Below are positions 9,597-19,492 of a DNA stretch of 64,000 nucleotides, piece by piece (the first letter of the stretch is position 1; each line of letters starts with the position of its first letter). The notes beneath the pieces are model-generated. The model did no database searches. It was given only the letters and a program-made list of their open reading frames with translations, and was not told the DNA's origin. The DNA comes from Microbispora corallina (GTDB lineage Bacteria > Actinomycetota > Actinomycetes > Streptosporangiales > Streptosporangiaceae): NCBI RefSeq assembly GCF_016863035.1, contig NZ_BOOC01000005.1:372001-436000 (forward strand), written 5' to 3'. A program made the position numbers and the translations under genes.

Positions 9597-10015
9597 TCGA
9601 GATCGTCAGCCGCGACCGCTGCGTGCGGTGCGACATCTGCGTCAAGGTCTGCCCGATGGACGTGTTCGAGCCCGGGACGGACGGGGTGCCGGTGATCGCC
9701 AGGCAGCCCGACTGCCAGACGTGCTTCATGTGCGAGGCGCACTGTCCCGCGGACGCCCTCTTCGTGGCCCCGCTCGCCGGCCCGGCCCCGGCCGGCTCGC
9801 CGTACACGGACGAGGCGGCGCTCGTCGCGTCGGGCGCGATGGGCCGCTACCGCCACGTCATCGGCTGGGGGCGGGGCCGCACGCCGGGCAGCCGGCTCGA
9901 CAAGAACTTCGTCTTCACCGCCCGTCTGGCCGCCTCCGGAGGCGAAGGCCCGTCCCGGACGGACGCCTCCGGAGATGACGCCGGGGTCTCGGAACGTCAG
10001 CCGGAGGCGAGCTGA
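9593..10015 (+). CDS. 4Fe-4S dicluster ferredoxin, AprB-like (copy 2)
   Basis: The 140-residue partner of the second flavoprotein has cysteines at exactly the same positions as copy 1 (10, 13, 16, 20 and 41, 44, 47, 51) and the shared IGWGRGRTPG block. The tail differs from copy 1 and is rich in Ser, Gly and Asp. The GTG start overlaps the flavoprotein stop. The last 19 bases overlap the convergent proC gene, so the operon has no room for a terminator before proC. Confidence 0.85.
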   Translation: MIEIVSRDRCVRCDICVKVCPMDVFEPGTDGVPVIARQPDCQTCFMCEAHCPADALFVAPLAGPAPAGSPYTDEAALVASGAMGRYRHVIGWGRGRTPGSRLDKNFVFTARLAASGGEGPSRTDASGDDAGVSERQPEAS

Positions 10016-10791
10016 CGGCTGCGGTCGCGGGCCGCCTCGATGGCGTCGAGGAACGCGGCCCGGACCCGGTGGCGCTCCAGCTCCGCGATGGCGGAGATCG
10101 TGGTCCCGCCGGGGGAGGTCACGGCCTCGCGGAGGATCACCGGGTGCTCACCGGAGTCGCGCAGCATGGTCGCGGCTCCGACGATCGACTGGACGACCAT
10201 GTCGAGGGCGGCGGCGCGCGGCATGCCCAGCAGGATCCCCGCGTCGACCATGGCCTCGACCAGATAGAAGAAGTACGCCGGGCCGCTGCCGGACAGCGCG
10301 GTCGCCGCGTCCTGCTGGGACTCCGGGATCCGCAGGACCTTGCCGACCGGGCTGAGCAGCTCCTCGGTGCGCTTGAGGTGCTCCTCGCCCGCGTGCGCGC
10401 CGGCCGAGATCACGCTCATGGCCTCGTCGACGAGCACCGGCGTGTTCGACATGACGCGGACGACGGGCACCTGCTCCCCGAGCCGCGCCTCGACGAAGGC
10501 GGTCGTGATGCCGGCCGCGACCGAGATGACCAGCCGTCCGCCGGGAACGTGCGGGGCGATCTCGGCGAGCAGCGTGTGCATGTCCTGCGGCTTGACCGCG
10601 AGGATCAGGGTGTCGGCCTCCTCGGCCGCCTCGGCGTTGCCGGCCACCCGCACGCCGTACCGCTCGCGCAGCGCCTCGGCCCGCTCAGGACGCCGGGCGG
10701 TGGCGATGACCTCGGACGGCCCGAGCCCGGCGCGCAGCAGCCCGGACATGAGGGCCTCGCCCATCTTGCCGGTCCCGAGTATCGCGATCAT
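9997..10791 (-). CDS. proC: pyrroline-5-carboxylate reductase
   Basis: The 264-residue enzyme reduces pyrroline-5-carboxylate to proline with NAD(P)H in the cytoplasm. It has the N-terminal Rossmann motif GTGKMG, the ProC signature around GSGPAYFFYLVEAM and the SPGGTT loop. Length is normal for ProC. It is transcribed against the redox operon and overlaps its last gene by 19 bases. A GGTGAGG ribosome site precedes the ATG at 10791. Confidence 0.95.
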   Translation of the reverse strand: MIAILGTGKMGEALMSGLLRAGLGPSEVIATARRPERAEALRERYGVRVAGNAEAAEEADTLILAVKPQDMHTLLAEIAPHVPGGRLVISVAAGITTAFVEARLGEQVPVVRVMSNTPVLVDEAMSVISAGAHAGEEHLKRTEELLSPVGKVLRIPESQQDAATALSGSGPAYFFYLVEAMVDAGILLGMPRAAALDMVVQSIVGAATMLRDSGEHPVILREAVTSPGGTTISAIAELERHRVRAAFLDAIEAARDRSRQLASG

Positions 10792-10934
10792 GGCTGCACC
10801 TCACCGACGTGGGCTCCGGGGATCTTCCTCGCAGCTTACCGAGGGCGCGCCGGTGCGCGGGAACGCGGACTTCACACGATCGCCGAACTGAATGTTGCGG
10901 TTTCACAACCAACCGAGGACATCCGTCGCCTTAT

Positions 10935-10994
10935 ACCGGCTTTATGCGGAGGATCTACCGGATGGTGCCATAAGCCGGTTCCAACGGAGGAACC
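10935..10994 (+). promoter_or_regulatory. two hairpins in the leader of the secreted peptidase gene
   Basis: Arms ACCGGCTT(T)ATG (10935-10946) and CATAAGCCGGT (10969-10979) pair over eleven bases with one bulge. A second hairpin GGTTCC/GGAACC (10977-10982 with 10989-10994) follows and covers a GGAGG. The true ribosome site GAAGGGG lies just after. The two hairpins share three bases, so they may be alternative folds. Confidence 0.4.
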
Positions 10995-11015
10995 GCCGGC
11001 GTCGAAGGGGTTTAC

Positions 11016-12587
11016 GTGAAGAGAATCCTCACAGCGCTGGCCACCGCCGGCCTGGGGCTCACCGGACTGCTGGTCGCGGGACCCGCGACGGCCAGTGCCC
11101 AGCATGCCTCCGACTACACTCCTCCCGCTCCTCAGTGGGCCCAGTGCGAGGGCCTTCCCGCCGGAATCGAGTGCGCGATGGTCGAGGTCCCCCTCGACTA
11201 CGGCAACCCCCGGGGCCAGAAGATCAAGATCGCGGTCTCCCGCAAGAAGGCGACCGATACCGCGAACTACCAGGGCGCCGTGCTGTTCAACCCCGGCGGA
11301 CCGGGCGGCAGCGGGCTCGCCTACCCCGCCGTCATGACCACGCGGCTGGGCGCCGCCCTCGCGGCGAAGTACGACCTGATCGGATTCGACCCCCGCGGCG
11401 TCGGCTCCAGCGAGCCCGCGCTCCGCTGCGACGTCCACTTCTTCGACCCGGTGCGGCCCGACTACGTGCCGTCCAACCTCGCCGAGGAGCTGGCCTGGGT
11501 CAAGCGGTCGAAGGGCTACGCCGAGGCGTGCGGCAAGACGTACGGCCACCTGCTCGACCACATGACGACGGTCGACGCGGCCACGGACATGGACCAGATC
11601 CGCAAGGCCCTGGGCCAGAGCCAGATCAGCTACGTCGGGTACTCCTACGGCACCTACCTGGGCGCCACGTACGCCACCCTGTTCCCGACCAAGGTCCGCC
11701 GCCTGGTCCTGGACAGCATCGTCAACCCCGAGCGGGTGTGGTACGACGCCAACCTCGACCAGAACCACGCCTTCGAGGCCCGGGCCAAGGACTTCTTCGC
11801 CTGGATCGCCACGTACGACGCGACGTACCACCTCGGCACGACCGGGGCCGATGTCGAGAAGGCGTTCTACGCGGCCCGCGCCAAGCTGAAGGCCGCGCCG
11901 GCCGAGGGCCGGGTCGGGCCGGACGAGTTCGACGACACCTACCTCGCGGGCGGTTACCTCAAGAGCCGCTGGCCGCTGCTGGCCAACGCACTGTCGCGCT
12001 ACGTCACGGCCTCCGAGACCGCGCCCCTGCTCGCGGCGTACGCCACGTACGGCGACAGCAGCGGCGACGACAACTCCTTCGCCGTCTACTCGGCCGTCGA
12101 GTGCTCGGACGCCAAGTGGCCGCGCAACTGGGGCACCTGGCACCGCGACTGGTGGCAGTCGTACCGGACCGCCCCCTTCCTGACGTGGGGCAACGCCTGG
12201 TTCAACGCCCAGTGCGCCTACTGGCCCGTCCGGGTGACCCACGAGCAGCGCATCGACGGCCGGCAGGTCAAGAACGCGCTGTTCTTCCAGGACACCAAGG
12301 ACGCCGCCACTCCGTACCAGGGCGGCGTCGAGATGCACAAGCGGTTCCCGAACTCCCGGCTGGTCGTCATGGACGGCGGCGGCAACCACGGCCTGACCGG
12401 CCGCGGCAACGCCTGCATCGACGACATCTGGAAGGCGTACCTGTCCGACGGCACGCTGCCGGCGAGCAAGCCGGGGCCGGACGTGCACTGCGCGCCGTTC
12501 GCCGACCCGGTCCCGCCGGCCTCCGCGACGACGCTGATGAAGTCGTCGGCCGCGCAGGACGACGACTGGGTGCCCGGCGAGCGCTGA
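11016..12587 (+). CDS. secreted alpha/beta-hydrolase, tripeptidyl aminopeptidase family (S33)
   Basis: The 523-residue product starts with a Sec signal peptide (about residues 1-30, ending near ATASA). It has the SlpD/TAP-like features: FNPGGPGGSG as oxyanion loop, the nucleophile elbow GYSYG with Ser210, an Asp in the QDTKDAATP stretch and a late His in GGNHG, followed by a C-terminal TAP-like domain. Relatives in Streptomyces trim N-terminal tripeptides from extracellular substrates. The GTG start is preceded by GAAGGGG. It is monocistronic, ending at a strong bidirectional hairpin. Confidence 0.9.
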   Translation: MKRILTALATAGLGLTGLLVAGPATASAQHASDYTPPAPQWAQCEGLPAGIECAMVEVPLDYGNPRGQKIKIAVSRKKATDTANYQGAVLFNPGGPGGSGLAYPAVMTTRLGAALAAKYDLIGFDPRGVGSSEPALRCDVHFFDPVRPDYVPSNLAEELAWVKRSKGYAEACGKTYGHLLDHMTTVDAATDMDQIRKALGQSQISYVGYSYGTYLGATYATLFPTKVRRLVLDSIVNPERVWYDANLDQNHAFEARAKDFFAWIATYDATYHLGTTGADVEKAFYAARAKLKAAPAEGRVGPDEFDDTYLAGGYLKSRWPLLANALSRYVTASETAPLLAAYATYGDSSGDDNSFAVYSAVECSDAKWPRNWGTWHRDWWQSYRTAPFLTWGNAWFNAQCAYWPVRVTHEQRIDGRQVKNALFFQDTKDAATPYQGGVEMHKRFPNSRLVVMDGGGNHGLTGRGNACIDDIWKAYLSDGTLPASKPGPDVHCAPFADPVPPASATTLMKSSAAQDDDWVPGER

Positions 12588-12605
12588 CACCCCACTCGTA
12601 CGAAA

Positions 12606-12636
12606 GAGCCCCCGGTCCGTCGAGGACCGGGGGCTC
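12606..12636. terminator. bidirectional terminator hairpin
   Basis: A perfect 13-base stem (GAGCCCCCGGTCC with its complement) and a five-base loop lie between the convergent peptidase and ABC-2 permease stops. Both directions lack a long T run, as is usual in high-GC actinobacteria. Confidence 0.8.
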
Positions 12637-12653
12637 TCCCGTGCGCGGAGCCC

Positions 12654-13388
12654 CTACGGCGTGCGCCGGCGCAGGGTGGCGGCGCCGAGGACGAGGGCCA
12701 GCAGCGCGGCCCCGGCCACGATCAGCAGGTCGCGCCAGAACTCCCCGCCGATGTCTCCGCCGACGACCGCGTCCCTCATCGCCTCGATGGCGTACGACAT
12801 GGGCAGGACGTCGGAGATCCACTCCAGCGGCGCCGCCATCTGGGCGCGGGGCACCAGGATCCCGCCGAGGAGGATCTGGGGGATCATGACGATCGGCATG
12901 AACTGCACGGCCTGGAACTCGGTGCGGGCGAACGCGCTGCACAGCAGGCCGAGCGCGGTGCCGAGCAGCGCGTTGAGCAGCGCCACGAGCACCAGCGGCC
13001 ACAGGTCGCCGGGCAGGTCGAGCCCGAGCCAGGTCAGCGAGACGGTCAGCGCCAGCGCCACCTGGACGCAGGCCATCAGCCCGAACGCGATGCCGTAGCC
13101 GAGCAGCAGGTCGAGCTTGCCGAGCGGCGAGGCCATCAGCCGCTCCAGCGTGCCCGACGTCCGCTCCCGCAGCGTGGCGATCGAGGTGACCAGGAACATC
13201 ACCAGGAACGGGAACACGCACAGCAGGATCGGGGCCCACATGGCGAACGACCTCTCGTCGTCCATCACGTAGTAGAGAAGGATCATCACCAGCGTCGGCA
13301 CGAGCACCATGAGCGCGACCGTGCGGTGGTCGTGGCGCAGCTGGTTCATGATCCGGCGCGCCGTCGCGATCGTGATCGCCGGGTTCAT
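12654..13388 (-). CDS. ABC-2 type transporter permease
   Basis: A 244-residue integral membrane protein with about six predicted membrane segments and the ABC-2 family pattern (TSGTLERLMASPL between the first two segments, then the IPQILLGGILVPR loop). Start ATG at 13388 overlaps the ATPase stop as ATGA, so the two are coupled. Exporters of this two-gene form carry drugs, polysaccharides or lipids; no substrate clue is visible beside it. The frame is open further upstream but that part lies inside the ATPase gene. Confidence 0.85.
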   Translation of the reverse strand: MNPAITIATARRIMNQLRHDHRTVALMVLVPTLVMILLYYVMDDERSFAMWAPILLCVFPFLVMFLVTSIATLRERTSGTLERLMASPLGKLDLLLGYGIAFGLMACVQVALALTVSLTWLGLDLPGDLWPLVLVALLNALLGTALGLLCSAFARTEFQAVQFMPIVMIPQILLGGILVPRAQMAAPLEWISDVLPMSYAIEAMRDAVVGGDIGGEFWRDLLIVAGAALLALVLGAATLRRRTP

Positions 13389-14113
13389 GCCGCCGCCCTC
13401 TCCTCGACGAGGCGCAGGAACGCCTCCTCCAGATCCGTGGTCCGGGTGCGCTCGCGCAGCCCGTCCGGTGTGCCGTCCGCGAGGATCTCCCCCTGGCGCA
13501 GCACGAGGAGCCGTTCGCAGCGGGCGGCCTCGTCCATGACGTGGCTCGACACGAGCAGCGTCACCCCGCGATCGGCGAGGCCGTGGAACAGCCGCCACAG
13601 CTCCTGCCGCAGGACCGGGTCGAGCCCGACCGTGGGCTCGTCGAGCACGACCAGCTCCGGGGAGCCGAGCAGGGCGACCGCGAGGCTCGCCCGGCTGAGC
13701 TGGCCGCCCGACAGCGAGCCGCCGAGCTGGTGGGCCGCCCCGGTGAGGCCGACCTCCTCCAGGACGCGCTCGACGTCGTCCTTGGGCGCGCCGAGCACGG
13801 CGGCGAAGTAGCGCAGGTTCTCCCGCACCGACAGGTCCCGGTAGACCGCCGGGTTCTGCGTCGAGTAGCCGATCAGCCGCCGCAGCCGGGGACTGCCCGC
13901 CGGCTCGCCGAGGACGGTCACCTCGCCTCCGGCGACGATCTGGACGCCCACGATCGCGCGCATGAGCGTGGTCTTCCCGCAGCCGCTCGGGCCCAGCAGG
14001 CCCGTCACCTCACCTCGGGGCACGTCGAAGGTCAGCCCGTGCAGCACCTCGACGCCACCCCTCGACACCCGCAGATCCCGTACGGCTATCGCGGGCCCGA
14101 CCGAATTCATCAT
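13385..14113 (-). CDS. ABC transporter ATP-binding protein, DrrA/CcmA-like exporter
   Basis: The ATPase of about 242 residues has Walker A GPSGCGKTT (about residues 42-50), signature LSGGQLSR and Walker B LVVLDEPTVGLD. It pairs with the overlapping ABC-2 permease. A TAAATT hexamer ends six bases before the first ATG, pointing to a leaderless transcript; a second in-frame ATG follows immediately. No regulator of the drug-exporter kind is adjacent. Confidence 0.87.
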   Translation of the reverse strand: MMNSVGPAIAVRDLRVSRGGVEVLHGLTFDVPRGEVTGLLGPSGCGKTTLMRAIVGVQIVAGGEVTVLGEPAGSPRLRRLIGYSTQNPAVYRDLSVRENLRYFAAVLGAPKDDVERVLEEVGLTGAAHQLGGSLSGGQLSRASLAVALLGSPELVVLDEPTVGLDPVLRQELWRLFHGLADRGVTLLVSSHVMDEAARCERLLVLRQGEILADGTPDGLRERTRTTDLEEAFLRLVEERAAA

Positions 14114-14119
14114 GCGTTG

Positions 14120-14125
14120 AATTTA
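14120..14125 (-). promoter_or_regulatory. -10 element of the ABC-2 exporter operon
   Basis: TAAATT reads leftward, six bases before the ATG at 14113, in an AT-rich stretch. Confidence 0.5.
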
Positions 14126-14193
14126 ACCGGTCGCGAGGGTGACGTCAACGTGTCCCCGCTGAACCAGGCGGGCCCGTGGCCCGTCTACAGAAC

Positions 14194-14652
14194 ATGAGGA
14201 AGCTCTGGCTCGTGGCACTCCTGTCCATGGCGGTCGCCTGCGGGGAGACCCCCTCGACGACGACCGCGTCCTCCGTCCCGACCACCCCGTCCGGGGAGCC
14301 CGTGGGCGTCCCCGCGAGCTCGGCCGCGCCGGCCGCGACGCCTTCGCCGTCGCCCGTGACGCCCGTCGGGCACACGCTGCGGACGCACAAGGTCACATGG
14401 CTCAGCGCGACCCCCGTGGACGACGGCGCGCGCCTGCGGCTCGTCTGGTGGTCCGGCGTCGAGCCCTGCTCGGTCCTCGACCGGGTGGAGGTGAAGGAGA
14501 GCGCGGACGAGGTCGTCGTGACCCTGTACGAGGGCCAGGACCGCCGCTCCCCCGACGCGGCCTGCATCGAGATCGCCATCCAGAAGACGACGACGGTGGC
14601 CCTGACGTCGCCGCTCGGCGCCCGGAAGGTGGTCGACGGCGCCGCCTCGTGA
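14194..14652 (+). CDS. small putative lipoprotein, paralogue A
   Basis: A product of 152 residues if the ATG at 14194 is used; a GTG at 14176 would add six. The signal MRKLWLVALLSMAVAC ends at a plausible but non-ideal lipobox Cys. A 40-residue Ser/Thr/Pro/Ala linker is followed by a folded domain with phrases HKVTWLSATPV, WWSGVEPCSVLD and VVVTLYEG, holding two cysteines likely to form a disulphide. I do not recognise the family. The next gene encodes a related domain. It diverges from the ABC-2 exporter operon. Confidence 0.65.
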   Translation: MRKLWLVALLSMAVACGETPSTTTASSVPTTPSGEPVGVPASSAAPAATPSPSPVTPVGHTLRTHKVTWLSATPVDDGARLRLVWWSGVEPCSVLDRVEVKESADEVVVTLYEGQDRRSPDAACIEIAIQKTTTVALTSPLGARKVVDGAAS

Positions 14653-14683
14653 ACCAGCCGGGCGCGCGAGCCGTCCAAGGAGC

Positions 14684-15142
14684 ATGCGGACCCTTCGCGG
14701 CGCCACCACAGCGGTTCTGACGGTCCTGGCGGTCACGGCCGCCCCTCTCACGCCGGCCCTCGGCTCATCGGCGGCGACCGTCACCGCCGTCACCGCCTCC
14801 GCCTTCACGGCCCCGGCCTCCGCCTTCACGGCGGCGGCGCCCTCGGCCGCGGGCCGCCATCGGCGCACCGTCGGTGTGCACAAGGTCCGCTGGTCCTCGG
14901 CCACGCCGGTCGCACACGGCCGCAAGGTCCGCCTCACCTGGTGGTCCGGCGTCGCCCCCTGCACCGTGCTCGACCACGTGTCCGTCAGGGAGACGGCCAG
15001 GAAGGTGGTCGTGACGATCTGGGAGGGCGCCAAGCCCTCCGCCGCCCACGCGGTCTGCCCCGCCATCGCCGTCCGGAAGACGGCCACCGTCGCCCTCAAG
15101 AAGAGGCTGGGGTCCAGGAGACTGGCCGACGGCGCCCGCTGA
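14684..15142 (+). CDS. small exported protein, paralogue B
   Basis: The 152-residue product has an Ala-rich Sec signal without a lipobox, an Ala/Thr/Ser linker and a domain parallel to paralogue A: HKVRWSSATPV, WWSGVAPCTVLD, VVVTIWEG, and a second Cys in the same place. Start ATG at 14684 follows AAGGAG closely. The pair probably arose by tandem duplication and then diverged in anchoring, one as lipoprotein and one as free or wall-associated protein. Function unknown. It lies just upstream of the heat-shock promoter. Confidence 0.68.
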   Translation: MRTLRGATTAVLTVLAVTAAPLTPALGSSAATVTAVTASAFTAPASAFTAAAPSAAGRHRRTVGVHKVRWSSATPVAHGRKVRLTWWSGVAPCTVLDHVSVRETARKVVVTIWEGAKPSAAHAVCPAIAVRKTATVALKKRLGSRRLADGAR

Positions 15143-15211
15143 CCAGCGCGAACCTCCACACGTCTACACCTCTCCCGCTTCCGCCCGAAATGTCCCTCGG
15201 AGGCGGGATGA

Positions 15212-17856
<2,645 letters not shown>

Positions 17857-17865
17857 TCACCCGGA

Positions 17866-17897
17866 GTCTCTCCCGATCGGGAAGGATCGGGAGAGAC
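17866..17897 (+). terminator. internal hairpin between grpE and dnaJ
   Basis: A perfect 13-base stem (GTCTCTCCCGATC with its complement) and a six-base loop, followed at 17908-17917 by CCCCTTTTCT. It has the shape of an intrinsic terminator but lies inside an operon, so it may act as a partial attenuator or an RNA-processing site. Confidence 0.6.
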
Positions 17898-17934
17898 GAC
17901 CAATGACCCCTTTTCTCTGTGAGGGAAGCGATAG

Positions 17935-19113
17935 ATGAGCACCAAGGACTACCTGGAAAAGGACTACTACGCCGTCCTTGGTGTGCCCAAGACCGCGACC
18001 GCCGAGGAGATCAAGAAGGCCTACCGGAAGCTGGCCCGGCAGTACCACCCGGACGCCAACCCGGGCAACAAGGAGACCGAGGAGAAGTTCAAGGAGGTCT
18101 CCGAGGCCTACGACGTGCTGTCCGACACCAAGCGCCGCAAGGAGTACGACGAGGCCCGCACGCTCTTCGGGTCGGGCCTCGGCGGCTACGCCGGCACCGG
18201 CGCACAGCGCGGCGGCGGCTTCAACTTCGACTTCGGCGACCTGTTCGGCGGCAGCGGCGGCGGGACCGGCGGCGGTGAGCGCATCGGCGACCTGTTCGGC
18301 GGGCTGTTCAACCGGGGCGGCGGGACGCGCACCACGACCACCTCGCGGCCGCGGCGCGGCCAGGACATCGAGTCCGAGGTCACGCTCGGCTTCGGCGAGG
18401 CGGTCGACGGCACCACGGTGTCCCTCAGGCTGACGAGCTCCTCGGCCTGCGCCGCCTGCGGCGGTACCGGCGCCAAGGCCGGCACCACGCCGCGGGTCTG
18501 CCCGACCTGCGAGGGCACGGGCGCGGCCAGCCGCAACCTCGGCAACTTCGCCTTCTCCGAGCCGTGCCGCGACTGCCGCGGCCGCGGCCTCGTGGTCGAC
18601 GACCCCTGCCCGGTCTGCGAGGGCAGCGGCCGGGGCAAGAGCACCCGCACGATCCAGGCCCGCATTCCGGCCGGGGTGGGCGACGGGCAGCGCATCCGGA
18701 TCAAGGCCAAGGGGGCGCCCGGCGAGAACGGCGGCCCCGCCGGCGACCTCTACGTGCTGGTCCACGTGAAGCCGCACCCGGTGTTCGGCCGCAGCGGGGA
18801 GAACCTCACCGTGACCGTGCCGGTCGCCTTCCCGGAGGCGGCGCTCGGCGCCGAGATCAAGGTGCCGACGCTCAAGGGCATGCCGGTGACCCTGCGGATT
18901 CCCGAGGGCACCCCCAATGGGCGCACGTTCCGGGTCCGCGGCCGCGGCGCCGCGCGCAAGGACGGCACGAAGGGCGACCTGCTGGTCACCGTGCAGGTGG
19001 CGGTGCCCCAGAACCTCGACGACAAGGCCCGGGCCGCTCTGGAGGAGTTCAGGGACGCCACCGAGGGCCCCGACCTACGCGAAGAGCTGATCAAGCAGGC
19101 CAGAAGCGAGTGA
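17935..19113 (+). CDS. dnaJ: Hsp40 co-chaperone DnaJ
   Basis: The 392-residue type I DnaJ has a J domain with the HPD triad (YHPDANPG), a Gly/Phe-rich region, and four zinc-finger repeats [24 protein letters not shown] and CPVCEGSG, followed by the two beta-sandwich substrate domains. It stimulates DnaK ATPase. GAGGGA precedes the ATG at 17935. As in other actinobacteria this is the DnaJ1 copy linked to hspR. Confidence 0.96.
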   Translation: MSTKDYLEKDYYAVLGVPKTATAEEIKKAYRKLARQYHPDANPGNKETEEKFKEVSEAYDVLSDTKRRKEYDEARTLFGSGLGGYAGTGAQRGGGFNFDFGDLFGGSGGGTGGGERIGDLFGGLFNRGGGTRTTTTSRPRRGQDIESEVTLGFGEAVDGTTVSLRLTSSSACAACGGTGAKAGTTPRVCPTCEGTGAASRNLGNFAFSEPCRDCRGRGLVVDDPCPVCEGSGRGKSTRTIQARIPAGVGDGQRIRIKAKGAPGENGGPAGDLYVLVHVKPHPVFGRSGENLTVTVPVAFPEAALGAEIKVPTLKGMPVTLRIPEGTPNGRTFRVRGRGAARKDGTKGDLLVTVQVAVPQNLDDKARAALEEFRDATEGPDLREELIKQARSE

Positions 19114-19117
19114 GCCG

Positions 19118-19465
19118 ATGGATGCGAACTTTTTCGATCTTTCCGATGACACACCCGTATACGTGATCTCGGTGGCCGCCCAGCTCTCCGGGCTGCACCC
19201 GCAGACCCTCCGCCAGTACGACCGGCTCGGCCTCGTCAGCCCCGGCCGTACGGCGGGCCGCGGGCGGCTCTACTCCACGCGGGACATCGTGCTGCTGCGC
19301 GAGGTCCAGCGGCTGTCCCAGGAGCACGGCATCAACCTCGCCGGAATCAAGCGCATCCTCGAGCTCGAGACCGAGAACATGCGTCTGCGGGAGGAGGTCG
19401 CCCGGCTCAGGGGCGAGCTCACCATGATGAGGGCGCTGGTCCGCTACGAACTGCCGCCCGCGTAA
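19118..19465 (+). CDS. hspR: heat-shock repressor HspR (MerR family)
   Basis: The 115-residue regulator has a MerR winged helix ([22 protein letters not shown], split around residues 15-36) and a C-terminal coiled coil ([21 protein letters not shown] region). HspR represses its own operon through HAIR sites with DnaK as co-repressor. It is shorter than the Streptomyces protein at the C-terminus. Only four bases separate it from dnaJ. Two matching HAIR sites upstream of dnaK close the feedback loop. Confidence 0.94.
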   Translation: MDANFFDLSDDTPVYVISVAAQLSGLHPQTLRQYDRLGLVSPGRTAGRGRLYSTRDIVLLREVQRLSQEHGINLAGIKRILELETENMRLREEVARLRGELTMMRALVRYELPPA

Positions 19466-19492
19466 CGTCGCGAATCGAGGCATCGAACACAT

